Origin: DASQDN01 sp963833675
GTDB lineage: Bacteria > Acidobacteriota > Terriglobia > Bryobacterales > Bryobacteraceae
Reading direction: 5' to 3'
Length of the DNA: 64,000 bases
NCBI GenBank assembly: GCA_963833675.1
Contig: CAWHYW010000040.1
Location: forward strand, 43,022 to 107,021
Under the pieces are notes generated by a model, which made no database searches, had not been told where the DNA came from, and was given only the letters and a program-made list of their open reading frames with translations. Below, piece after piece: positions 27,953 through 35,852 of the stretch. Both the position numbers and the translations under genes were made by a program. Positions within the stretch are counted from its first letter, which is position 1, and each line of letters opens with the position of its first letter.

Positions 27953-29100
27953 GCTGGGATGTGTACGCGAACCGTTGAGCCTTCGGGTGGGCGCGAATGA
28001 ACAGTCAGGTCACCGCCGAGCGTCCTTACTCGACGCTTAATACTCCGCGGCCCCAGTCTCAACAATTCAAGCTCATCGAGCGAATACGATCCGCTGAATG
28101 GGAATCCGCTTCCGTCGTCTTCAACAAGAAGATCTACACCTTCATCGCTGCCCTCGATTAGGATCGAAACCTGCGAGGCCTTTGAGTGCTTGCGAACGTT
28201 ATTAAGAGCTTCCCGGATTATCTGCAGAAATTCGGTGGCGGCGCCCTCATCGAGCGCGGAAAGATCTCCGCAAGTCAGAGCCGCCGAGACGCCGCTATCG
28301 CGCTCGAAATGTTCCACTGTTTCCCGGATCGCGGATTGTAGGTTGCTCGGACTTACGTCGGCGGGCTGCATACCTCTCACAAACGCGCGCAACTCGGTCA
28401 CCTGAGCGCGACCGAGTTCCTGTAATTGGAGTAGCTCTCGCATCGCCGCCTCGCGGTCGCGCTCCAGTAGCTTTCGGATAATTTCCAAACGCATCTGGAA
28501 ACTGATGAAACTCTGCAAGGGCCCATCATGAAAATCGGCTGCGATTCGCTGGCGTTCGGACTCGCGGGCGGTTTCCGCTTCAGACCGGGAAATTACAGAT
28601 CTCTTCAATGCAGCCGAGAGCCGGTCTTGGAAGGAGTGCTTATGGAGCGACAGCACGACTGCGAGCACACCGCCGAGCACTACTGCCGGCCATAACCAGA
28701 TGGTGGGGACTGGTCGGACAACTGCGAAGAAGAGAACGGATATGGTGACGACGCCGAAAACGTGCCACCACTCATATAGGAGGGCAGAAAAAGCAACAAC
28801 GTAAAAGTAAGCGACCGTGCTCAGCCAGAGTCCTGGTTCGCTTGGATGAAGGGCGCAGAGCAGAAAAAAGACTCCGTCCAGAATCAACATCGAGATCGGG
28901 TAGACATTGCTCTCCACCGTATCCCGTATCAGTGTGAGTACGCTGTAGGCGGCGTAAAACGCGGCGATCACCGCGATCCAGGTACCTCCCGGAACAGGCT
29001 TGAAAATGTACAATGCTACACAGAGCAGCGCCAGGACCGTGCGAACAATTCCCAGATGCCGGCGCCATAGATACGGCACCATTGTGTGTTGTACAGCCAA
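27949..29100 (-). CDS. NarL-type (HisKA_3) sensor histidine kinase
   Basis: 383 residues. About six membrane helices fill residues 14-170 with almost no periplasmic loop, so it may sense a membrane or cytoplasmic signal. A short coiled linker leads to the dimerisation/phosphorylation helix RQRIAADFHDGPLQSFISF (histidine about 192). The ATPase domain has EALNNVRKHSKAS (N box) and VEDDGSGFPF (G1), ending with GGDLTVHSRPPEGSTV. No response regulator gene is adjacent, so the partner is elsewhere. Its stop overlaps the start of the glycosidase-like gene, and the methyltransferase stop is 27 bases upstream of its start. Confidence 0.9.
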   Translation of the reverse strand: MAVQHTMVPYLWRRHLGIVRTVLALLCVALYIFKPVPGGTWIAVIAAFYAAYSVLTLIRDTVESNVYPISMLILDGVFFLLCALHPSEPGLWLSTVAYFYVVAFSALLYEWWHVFGVVTISVLFFAVVRPVPTIWLWPAVVLGGVLAVVLSLHKHSFQDRLSAALKRSVISRSEAETARESERQRIAADFHDGPLQSFISFQMRLEIIRKLLERDREAAMRELLQLQELGRAQVTELRAFVRGMQPADVSPSNLQSAIRETVEHFERDSGVSAALTCGDLSALDEGAATEFLQIIREALNNVRKHSKASQVSILIEGSDEGVDLLVEDDGSGFPFSGSYSLDELELLRLGPRSIKRRVRTLGGDLTVHSRPPEGSTVRVHIPA

Positions 29101-29127
29101 CTCCCCTCCGAGACCCGCTAACTGATT

Positions 29128-29691
29128 TTATCGCCGATAAAGGTAAATTGTGTGGCTCCGGCCTTCGCCGTCGTCTTCGATGGTGTCGATCTTTTCCGGT
29201 TTCCAACCTGCCATTTCAAAGTCGTGCGCGACAACGCGCGCGCCCTTCTTGAGTTGTTTTTCCAGGATCGGTCGAACCAGCTGCATGGCTTTCGGCAGCA
29301 AATATACGGTGACGACGTCGGCGGACGAATAATCCTGCTTAAGAATATCGCCGTGAATTATATGAGCGGTTTTTTCAAGTCCGCGGCGGCGAATCTCTTC
29401 CGAGCTTTGGCGCGCAAGGGATTCATCGAGCTCGACACCTGTGGCTTCGGCTTTAAATTTGGACGCCGCGGCCAAAACAATGCGTCCATCGCCGCTACCG
29501 AGATCAAACATTTTTTCACCAGGTTTGAGACCTGTAGTCGTTAGCATCCTCTCCACAATCGAGGGCGGAGTGGGGTAATACGGCGCGAGTTTTTCTGCGC
29601 TTTTTTCGACCTGGGCCGATGCAGCCGGCGAAAGCGCAATGAAGGCGAGCGCGCACAGACCGGCGCACGTCAATACGACAGAAAATTTCAT
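29128..29691 (-). CDS. Exported SAM-dependent methyltransferase-like protein
   Basis: 187 residues from ATG 29691; a longer frame reaching 29934 overlaps the neighbouring gene and is rejected. The N-terminus has a signal peptide or anchor (VVLTCAGLCALAFIALSPAASA). Then come APYYPTPPSIVERML and the SAM-binding motif I MFDLGSGDGRIVLAAA, with VELDES after it and a later VVTVYLLPKAMQLV. This resembles small class I methyltransferases (histone-lysine DOT1-like fold). An exported SAM enzyme is odd because SAM is cytoplasmic; the first helix may be an inward-facing membrane anchor. It starts five bases after the propeller gene stop. Confidence 0.75.
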   Translation of the reverse strand: MKFSVVLTCAGLCALAFIALSPAASAQVEKSAEKLAPYYPTPPSIVERMLTTTGLKPGEKMFDLGSGDGRIVLAAASKFKAEATGVELDESLARQSSEEIRRRGLEKTAHIIHGDILKQDYSSADVVTVYLLPKAMQLVRPILEKQLKKGARVVAHDFEMAGWKPEKIDTIEDDGEGRSHTIYLYRR

Positions 29692-29696
29692 TCCCT

Positions 29697-31544
29697 TTAA
29701 GGCTCCAGATAAATACGGATGCGGTTGCTCTGCTGATTTTCCGCTTCGATGAAGAGTTCTGCCGTGCCGCGATTTACGATGGATGGCAGCCGCACTTCTA
29801 CCAGGTACATCCCGATATATCCGGCCGCGAGCGTCGCGCGAGTCACCTCGACAGGTTCCCGGTCCAGGTAAGCGCGAACACTCGTCACTACGGTCGGCGC
29901 GTTTTCCATCGGGCCAGCCAGTCCTGTTGGCCACTCCGGCCGTACGCGGCCCAGTCCGGTAGCAAGAATCTGAAGTCGCGCCCCGGACCGGGCAGGAGCA
30001 GTGGGGTCGAGCAGGAGGCCGTTCTCGGCGTTCATCACCAGAGGAACACCATCACGATCCACAAAGATTGAGGGTGATGCGGGAAGAAGAGAAAGTCCGA
30101 TCTGACGCAAGCCCGACGGTGTCGTAGCAGCAAGTTGCAAGCTCGACCCGGATGCATCGAACGGGACCTGAATTTGGGACTCGGTATCGGTAGCAGCCAA
30201 CACAGGCGCATTCCGATCTCCAATCGTTGCGGCTTGTACGCGGGCGCCCAGCACGCTCAGAAGTGAACCAGGAGCTGCGGCACGCGCAATACGGTCGGCT
30301 GCGCTGACCACACGCGGATCACGAAGCCGATGAGGAGCAAGTGTTCCGTAGATCCCTGATTCAACGGCCACGTATAGTTGATTCCCGTTGTCATCGAGCG
30401 CCACATCCCGGGTTGCCCCGCTACGAATGAGTGACCAGACGGGCGTGCTCAAATCGGCGTAAGCCAGAAATACTCCCTTATCGGTCGCAGCGTAGACCGC
30501 GTTTGATGCACTATCCAACGCAACACCGCGCAGTGCCGCCGATGCAGGCAGGTTGCCCGTCAGATCTTCCCAAAATACGCCACCCGTGCTGGTGCGGAGC
30601 ACGCGGTTTCGGGATCGGGATTGGGTAATCGCGACGGCGACGTTGGGGTCTTTTGCATCGATCTGAATTCGGTCGACTCGTGCCGAAGCTGCGGGAACGC
30701 CCGACGCGCTCCAGTTGACGCCGCGATCACGCGAGAAAAAAAGCGCTCCCTCCGCGCTCCCTGAATAGAGGACGTCCCCAGATCCCGCGATTGCCGTGAT
30801 ATTTTTGCCCAACGAAGCTGAAGCTGACGCAATTCGCTGCTGCTCCTGCGCCGTTGCTTTCTCGGTCGCAGGCCGCCAGGCAGTGTGCTCGCCGGAGCGC
30901 CAGACAAGTTCACGTCCCGCCGCTACAATACGCAGAGTTTCGCCTTCGGCAGCCGCTGCGAGGATTCGTTGCGCGTCCAGGTTTGGCAGAGCATCATTGA
31001 GTCCGGTCCAGGACTCACCACCATCCAGGGAACGCCACACGCCGCTGCTTCCGGCGACCACAACTTCGTCAGGATTTTTGGGAGAGATGGCCAGATCTGT
31101 GAGCGGTCCTCCCAGGATCGAATCACCGCGCGCGTTGCTGACATTTGTCCAATGCAAACCTCCGTCTTCCGACCGGTAGGCGAAATCGCCGGCTGCATAC
31201 ATTCGGGTCGCAAGCGAAGAGGGCGTTCTCGCAATCGAACCGTTCGGGCCTACCGCAACTGCCGTGCGCTCTGGTTCTTCAGCGCGAGGCGCAGCTTCCC
31301 AAGTTTCAAAATCCCGTGTTTGCCATACCTGGCCTGATGAGGTCTTGGCGTAGAGACCCGCGCCATCGGCCGAATACCATACGCGCACGACTGGCCCGCC
31401 CGCATAAGACGCGAGAGATAAGTCCGATACGACCGACCCGACACGCCTCCAATCGAGCGGCGTCGCAGACTGTCCCCAAGCGGGAACCATCCACGCCGTC
31501 AGGAGGAGCAGCAGTGTGGTATTCCGACACACAGATGTGTCCAT
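29697..31544 (-). CDS. Asp-box beta-propeller protein with Solibacter-type C-terminal domain
   Basis: 615 residues from ATG 31544, where a signal peptide begins (LLLLLTAWMVPAWG then QS); an in-frame start at 31586 adds 14 residues. The body is a sialidase/sortilin-like propeller with Asp-box repeats, for example SEDGGLHWTN, SLDGGESWTG and SRDRGVNWSA. The last ~220 residues match in pattern the domain known as the Solibacter uncharacterised C-terminal domain (TIGR03437): SPSIFVDRDGVPLVMNA, LQILATGLGRVRP and VRLPSIVNRGTAELFIEA. This is a strong clue to the phylum. It is first in a minus-strand run of five close genes. Function unknown; extracellular binding is likely. Confidence 0.85.
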   Translation of the reverse strand: MDTSVCRNTTLLLLLTAWMVPAWGQSATPLDWRRVGSVVSDLSLASYAGGPVVRVWYSADGAGLYAKTSSGQVWQTRDFETWEAAPRAEEPERTAVAVGPNGSIARTPSSLATRMYAAGDFAYRSEDGGLHWTNVSNARGDSILGGPLTDLAISPKNPDEVVVAGSSGVWRSLDGGESWTGLNDALPNLDAQRILAAAAEGETLRIVAAGRELVWRSGEHTAWRPATEKATAQEQQRIASASASLGKNITAIAGSGDVLYSGSAEGALFFSRDRGVNWSASGVPAASARVDRIQIDAKDPNVAVAITQSRSRNRVLRTSTGGVFWEDLTGNLPASAALRGVALDSASNAVYAATDKGVFLAYADLSTPVWSLIRSGATRDVALDDNGNQLYVAVESGIYGTLAPHRLRDPRVVSAADRIARAAAPGSLLSVLGARVQAATIGDRNAPVLAATDTESQIQVPFDASGSSLQLAATTPSGLRQIGLSLLPASPSIFVDRDGVPLVMNAENGLLLDPTAPARSGARLQILATGLGRVRPEWPTGLAGPMENAPTVVTSVRAYLDREPVEVTRATLAAGYIGMYLVEVRLPSIVNRGTAELFIEAENQQSNRIRIYLEP

Positions 31545-31667
31545 ATTAACCTGTTCAGGCCCCTGTTTACCCTTTAAATATCTCACAAATCGTGGATTCT
31601 ACGCCAATTATCAGTGTAGGACCCCTGTTTGCTCTGCAATTTTGATGTTAGACTGAGGTTCTTGGCG

Positions 31668-32456
31668 ATGGGCTTAATTCGGAACTTTGTCGCAGCATGG
31701 CTGTCGCTGATCGGCATGGTGTGCGTCTGCGCAGCCCAGAGCCTACCCTCGATTTTTTCATCCGAAGCCGCGGCCAAGGTCACTCACCTCACCGGCCAGG
31801 TATCCGTTCTAAAAGATTCCAATACGTGGGCGTTGCAGGTTGGCAGCGAAATACAGGTAAAGCAGGTGATCGTCACCGGAGCGGATGGCTTCGCTATCTT
31901 CCAGGTGTCGGACGGAAGCACCTTTGAGGTTTATCCGAACTCGCGTGTGGTGTTCAGGGCTAACCCATCGAACCTCAAGGACCTGCTTGACCTCATACTG
32001 GGCAGGGTCAAGGTTCATATTCAAAAGCTTGGCGGCCAGCCGAATCATAATCGCGTTACGACCCCGACGGCAGTCATCTCGGTTCGCGGTACTGTATTCG
32101 ACGTTACCGTCGAGGACCAGGAATCCACGGTGGTTGCTGTGGAAGAGGGATTGGTCGAGGTCCGGCACGCATTGCTCGTAAGCACTCCGAAGCTGGTGAA
32201 TCCCGGTGAAACTCTTCGTATCAATCGGAACGAACCGTTAGCGCAACGCACTTCGCCCGTTCGGGACGCAACCCTTCAGCAGGGCCTTCGGGCAGCTACA
32301 GAGGCGCTCTACCGCATTGTTTTCCGCGCGCCGAGTTCGGGCGGCGGCGCTCCGATTCCTGGTGGTACTGCGGGTGGCGGACAACCCGGCGACACCGATT
32401 CCGGTACACCACCTCCACCGCCGCCCCCTCCTCCGGCGAATAAGCCGACAAAATAG
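31668..32456 (+). CDS. FecR-domain secreted protein
   Basis: 262 residues from ATG 31668. Signal peptide (LIRNFVAAWLSLIGMVCVCAAQ) then a FecR domain: VTHLTGQVSVLKDSN, GSEIQVKQVIVTGADGFAIF, GSTFEVYPNSRVVF and the core VTTPTAVISVRGTVFDVTVE with a following EEGLVEVRH. The C-terminus is Gly/Pro-rich, with a run of nine prolines. In iron-dicitrate systems FecR passes a signal to a sigma factor, but stand-alone secreted FecR domains like this usually act as structural or binding proteins; no sigma factor is adjacent. It is divergent from the propeller gene; the 123 bases between them must hold both promoters. Confidence 0.88.
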   Translation: MGLIRNFVAAWLSLIGMVCVCAAQSLPSIFSSEAAAKVTHLTGQVSVLKDSNTWALQVGSEIQVKQVIVTGADGFAIFQVSDGSTFEVYPNSRVVFRANPSNLKDLLDLILGRVKVHIQKLGGQPNHNRVTTPTAVISVRGTVFDVTVEDQESTVVAVEEGLVEVRHALLVSTPKLVNPGETLRINRNEPLAQRTSPVRDATLQQGLRAATEALYRIVFRAPSSGGGAPIPGGTAGGGQPGDTDSGTPPPPPPPPPANKPTK

Positions 32457-32505
32457 GAAATCGCCGACTTCACGCGTCTATCCAGGCCATGAGAAACTGG
32501 CCTTG

Positions 32506-33093
32506 ATGATCTGGTTTGCACGTAGTGTCTCGCTTCTGATTCCAGTTGTCTGTGCTTTCGGTCAGGATGCGGGCGTTACAGCTGCCTGGGACGTGAAGGC
32601 GCGAATGACCGCAATGGCCGACGATGTTGGACGGCTTGAAGATCTCCTTCGCCGTATGCGACCCAATGAGTGGGTAGAAAAAGGCGCTCCTGACGCCTAC
32701 TTCCGCCAGCTCGAATCGGCAAGAACAAACATGCAGGTTCTGATTGCCGGCACCGAAAAACTTACGAAAGATCCCGAGCGTTTATCGACAGCGCTGGACG
32801 TATTATTCCGGATGGACACAATGGATTTGTTGCTCCAATCGCTTCAAGGCGCCATTCGCAAATATCAGGGGCCGTCGCTTGCGGATGATATCGCGCGATT
32901 TATCGCCGATAATTCCCGCCATCGCGATATGTTGCGGCAACATAGTATCGATTTGGCGGCGGCGCGCGAGAACGATCTGAAGGTGATTAATGCCGAGGCG
33001 CAGCGCTGCCGCACGGAATTGTCCCGGAAGGACGCACCCGAAACACAACCTCAGCCTCAGCCGAGGACTTCTCGAAGGAGAACCACCCGTTGA
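32506..33093 (+). CDS. Secreted helical protein of unknown function
   Basis: 195 residues from ATG 32506 (upstream frame to 32317 overlaps the FecR gene and is not protein-like). A signal peptide (SVSLLIPVVCAFGQ) is followed by an almost fully helical protein with segments such as LEDLLRRMRPNEWVEKGAPD and LDVLFRMDTMDLLLQSLQG, ending in a Gln/Pro then Arg-rich tail. I recognise no family. It lies 49 bases after the FecR gene, and its TGA overlaps the TTG start of a cysteine-rich miniprotein, suggesting coupled translation. Confidence 0.65.
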   Translation: MIWFARSVSLLIPVVCAFGQDAGVTAAWDVKARMTAMADDVGRLEDLLRRMRPNEWVEKGAPDAYFRQLESARTNMQVLIAGTEKLTKDPERLSTALDVLFRMDTMDLLLQSLQGAIRKYQGPSLADDIARFIADNSRHRDMLRQHSIDLAAARENDLKVINAEAQRCRTELSRKDAPETQPQPQPRTSRRRTTR

Positions 33094-33248
33094 CCGAAGC
33101 TCAGGTTTTTACCTGCACAATTTGTGGACAAGAGTCGACAGATATTTGCGTCTCGTGTACGAAAGATACATGCGAAAATCACCTCTGTCCAAAATGCCTC
33201 TGCTGCAGTGATTGCTGTGTCTGTGAAATGACGCGAACCACACAATAA
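33090..33248 (+). CDS. Cysteine-rich 52-residue miniprotein (putative zinc-binding)
   Basis: A short frame with TTG start overlapping the previous stop (TTGA). GAAGGAG lies nine bases upstream, inside the preceding gene, a strong ribosome binding site. The 52 residues contain 12 cysteines and one histidine: CTICG near the start, CVSC at 20-23, then CENHLCPKCLCC at 28-39 and CC-x-C at 42-45. The spacing suggests two or more zinc sites like a B-box or double zinc ribbon. No signal peptide is seen, so it would be cytoplasmic, unlike its secreted partner. I know no named family; it may be a metal-binding or regulatory peptide. Confidence 0.6.
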   Translation: MTEAQVFTCTICGQESTDICVSCTKDTCENHLCPKCLCCSDCCVCEMTRTTQ

Positions 33249-33317
33249 CTCAGGAATGCGGGCCGCTGGGCCGGCCGAGATCTCTGCGAATCACGCTTAC
33301 ACTATATCTGGCACGCT

Positions 33318-34157
33318 ATGAAACAACTTCTGGTGGTGATGCTACTTATGTGCTGGAACATCATGGCGGGAGAGAAGCCGCTGGTGCATGGCCACCGAGG
33401 CGCGCGAGGCATGATGCCGGAGAACACGCTGCCGGCGTTTGAATACGCAATTCAGGCCGGTGTCGATGTGCTGGAACTCGATGTTGCCGTGACGAAGGAC
33501 GACGTATTGGTCGTTTCGCATGATTCGCTCCTGAATCCTACGATTTGCCGCGATGCCCCGAAAGAGACCGCGATCCGATCGCTCACATTGGCCGAACTCA
33601 AACATTACGATTGCGGTTCGCTAAAAAACCCTCAATTCTCGAGGCAAACTCCGGTAGCCGGAACCAGAATTCCGACACTTGACGAGGTCCTCGATCTAGC
33701 GCCACGCGGGAAATTCGAATTCAATATCGAGACCAAAAGCAACCCTCGATATCCCGAATATACGCCCTCGCCGGAGGAGTTTTCCAAGCTCCTTCTGGCT
33801 ACAATTCGAAAACACGGACTACAGAATCGCGTCATCGTGCAATCGTTCGATTTTCGGACTCTCCGCGCTATGAAAAAACTCGACCGAAGCATAAGACTGT
33901 CCGCGCTATACAACGGTCAGCCGAAAAGCTTCATCGAGATTGCGAAAGAAGCCGAGGCGGGCATTGTGTCGCCCGAAGTCAAGCTGGTCACGAAGGAACA
34001 AGTTTCCGAAGCGCACCGAGCCGGTCTCCAGGTAATTCCCTGGACAGCGAACACACCGGAAGAATGGCGACGGCTGATCGACGCAGGGGTCGACGCGATC
34101 ATTTCGGACTACCCTGCGGCCCTGATTTCATTCCTGAAGAAGCCGCCTGCGCAATAA
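33318..34157 (+). CDS. Secreted glycerophosphodiester phosphodiesterase
   Basis: 279 residues. Cleaves glycerophosphodiesters to glycerol-3-phosphate and an alcohol. Signal peptide (LLVVMLLMCWNIMAG) then the GDPD TIM-barrel: VHGHRGARGMMPENT (catalytic HR and E), VLELDVAVTKDDVLVVSHD (E, D and second H), FNIETKS, VIVQSFD, and WTANTPEEWRRLIDAGVD with ISDYP at the end. All catalytic residues expected in the family are present. Its last 59 bases overlap the end of the HEAT-repeat gene on the other strand. Confidence 0.93.
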   Translation: MKQLLVVMLLMCWNIMAGEKPLVHGHRGARGMMPENTLPAFEYAIQAGVDVLELDVAVTKDDVLVVSHDSLLNPTICRDAPKETAIRSLTLAELKHYDCGSLKNPQFSRQTPVAGTRIPTLDEVLDLAPRGKFEFNIETKSNPRYPEYTPSPEEFSKLLLATIRKHGLQNRVIVQSFDFRTLRAMKKLDRSIRLSALYNGQPKSFIEIAKEAEAGIVSPEVKLVTKEQVSEAHRAGLQVIPWTANTPEEWRRLIDAGVDAIISDYPAALISFLKKPPAQ

Positions 34158-35118
34158 TGCGCGCGCGCTCGCCCTTTGACCAGGCTTCCTGCAGTTCAGC
34201 TTCTTGGATACCGGCGATCCGCCCCAGCAATATGTAAGCCGACAGGGCGTGCGGCGCATGCTTCCATTTCGCCATCTCAACGATCGATGGCATGGCCGCC
34301 TCGCGAATTTGCTTTAACAATTCAGGTGATCGCGATTCCGTCAGTGTCACAAGAGCGATTGCGGAATTGTTGCGATCGCTCCAGACTGCAGAATTCAAGA
34401 GTTCAATGAAATCGTCAGGCTTGACAATAACTCCGGCTGCTGGATTGAGCTTCGCGTAAACGGCAATCGCGGCAAGCGCTCGGGCGGCATTGCTGCGGAC
34501 GGTCGGGTCCGGATCGTGAAGCGCATACGCGAGATCTTCCAGGACCTCTTTCTTGTCGGCGTGATACCCGAGTACGTATGCTGCCATTGCGCGATGATCG
34601 GATTCGGCTGAGCGGCGCAGGATGTCGCGCAGTTGCATCGCATACTCGTTCGCCAGAGGGACGAAAGCAGCCTGCGCTTCCCGAGCCCCCGGGAACGAAA
34701 GTAGGGAATGGCCCTGCGTGAGGTCCTCGGCCGTCGCTCCCGCGCGAGTTGCCTCGTTCACCTCTTCGAGGAAGTGCTTATACGCATTGCTGACAGCTTC
34801 GGGGAGATCGGGACTATCGGTGGGGTAATCGTGAAACGTCACTTCCGGGCCGCCGGACTCGAGTATGCCGATATAGAGAATTACCTTGCCCGTCTCGCAA
34901 CAAGCGGCTTCAAGAGAAGCGTCTTCGATTCCTTGCATCCCCCGAAGCTTGTCTTCCACGATTGGCTTCGATGCCGGCAGGCGTCCGCCCACTGTAACGT
35001 TCGCTACCCGTCTGATTTCGGCTACCGGTATGTTTCTCGCGCCGTAAATCTCAATAAGTCCGACTGTGGGAGCTTGCGCGAGACATAAGAGAGGGAGCAA
35101 AAAGACAAGAAGCCGCAC
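34099..35118 (-). CDS. Secreted POTRA-like/HEAT-repeat protein
   Basis: 339 residues, GTG start at 35118. Signal peptide (LLVFLLPLLCLAQA), then a segment like a POTRA domain (IEIYGARNIPVAEIRRVANV with VEDKLRGMQGIEDASLE and a final VILYIGIL strand), and from about residue 155 several HEAT-like repeats (AMAAYVLGYHADKKEVLEDL, VRSNAARALAAIAVYA, NSAIALVTLTES). The pairing of one POTRA-like domain with HEAT repeats is unusual; it suggests a periplasmic scaffold. The start codon lies within a GC hairpin (35113-35137) that could also act on the upstream gene. The tail overlaps the phosphodiesterase gene. Confidence 0.7.
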   Translation of the reverse strand: MRLLVFLLPLLCLAQAPTVGLIEIYGARNIPVAEIRRVANVTVGGRLPASKPIVEDKLRGMQGIEDASLEAACCETGKVILYIGILESGGPEVTFHDYPTDSPDLPEAVSNAYKHFLEEVNEATRAGATAEDLTQGHSLLSFPGAREAQAAFVPLANEYAMQLRDILRRSAESDHRAMAAYVLGYHADKKEVLEDLAYALHDPDPTVRSNAARALAAIAVYAKLNPAAGVIVKPDDFIELLNSAVWSDRNNSAIALVTLTESRSPELLKQIREAAMPSIVEMAKWKHAPHALSAYILLGRIAGIQEAELQEAWSKGERARIIAQAASSGMKSGPQGSPK

Positions 35119-35163
35119 GACGCTTTGACGCGTGCGGCCTGCAAATTGTGTACGAAGTTTGCC

Positions 35164-35673
35164 TTAGGCTTGCTTTTCGGCAAGGTCGCCGATAATGGGC
35201 AGCTTCAATTTCTCGTTGTTATACGCTTTGAACATCAAAACCAACCACAGGGCGAGAAAGCCTAGTGCCACCAGCAGCCCAATCAAGCTCACTACCGTCA
35301 TGACGTACCAAGGCATAACGATCGCGATCATGGTTTCAACGATCCAGAAAAGGATCCAGGCGGCGTTGAGGAAAATGGACTGAAAAGCGTGGAAGCGAAT
35401 AAGCCGATTTTGATTATATGGCGCGAGGACTAAGAAAAGGATACCGGTAATCAGGCCCAGAGCATAACAGAGTGCAGATGCGACATTATCAGACATACCG
35501 CCGGCCGCTGCGTTGTACGGCTGAGCGCCCGGCGCAGCGCCCGTTCCATAAGCTTGAGCCCCAGGCGTAGCTCCCTCGGCGGGCCCTGCAGACGCGGCGC
35601 TGCCTTCAACTGCAGTACCACACTTCGCGCAGAAGCGCCCTTGGACTGCCGCGCCGCAATTTGGACAAAACAT
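35164..35673 (-). CDS. Zinc-ribbon membrane protein (DUF4870-like)
   Basis: 169 residues. The N-terminus has a zinc ribbon (CPNCG at 3-7 and CAKCG at 15-19), followed by a Gly/Ala/Pro-rich linker. Residues about 60-155 hold three to four membrane helices in a Tic20/DUF4870-like layout: SALCYALGLITGILFLVLAP, QNRLIRFHAFQSIFLNAAWI (the RFHAFQS motif is typical) and VSLIGLLVALGFLALWLVLM. The function of this family is unknown. The gap of 45 bases to the HEAT-repeat gene on the same strand contains part of a hairpin. Confidence 0.85.
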   Translation of the reverse strand: MFCPNCGAAVQGRFCAKCGTAVEGSAASAGPAEGATPGAQAYGTGAAPGAQPYNAAAGGMSDNVASALCYALGLITGILFLVLAPYNQNRLIRFHAFQSIFLNAAWILFWIVETMIAIVMPWYVMTVVSLIGLLVALGFLALWLVLMFKAYNNEKLKLPIIGDLAEKQA

Positions 35674-35852
35674 GTTCCCTCCAGAACTGGAACTACCTGT
35701 GCCTCAATTTACATTAGGTAGCCCACTTTTACAAGCGCGCAAAAGCGGGTGTAATCAGCTCAACGCTTTTGAAAAGCTGCCTCTTGCATTCTGATTGTGC
35801 GTTGGATGCGGCTGACATAAACTGGCAAGGTCGCTTTGACGGACTTCCATCT

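Noticed and set aside
29692..29934. N-terminal extension of the methyltransferase gene
   Set aside because: It lies fully within the propeller gene in another frame and lacks protein features; ATG 29691 begins a proper hydrophobic leader.
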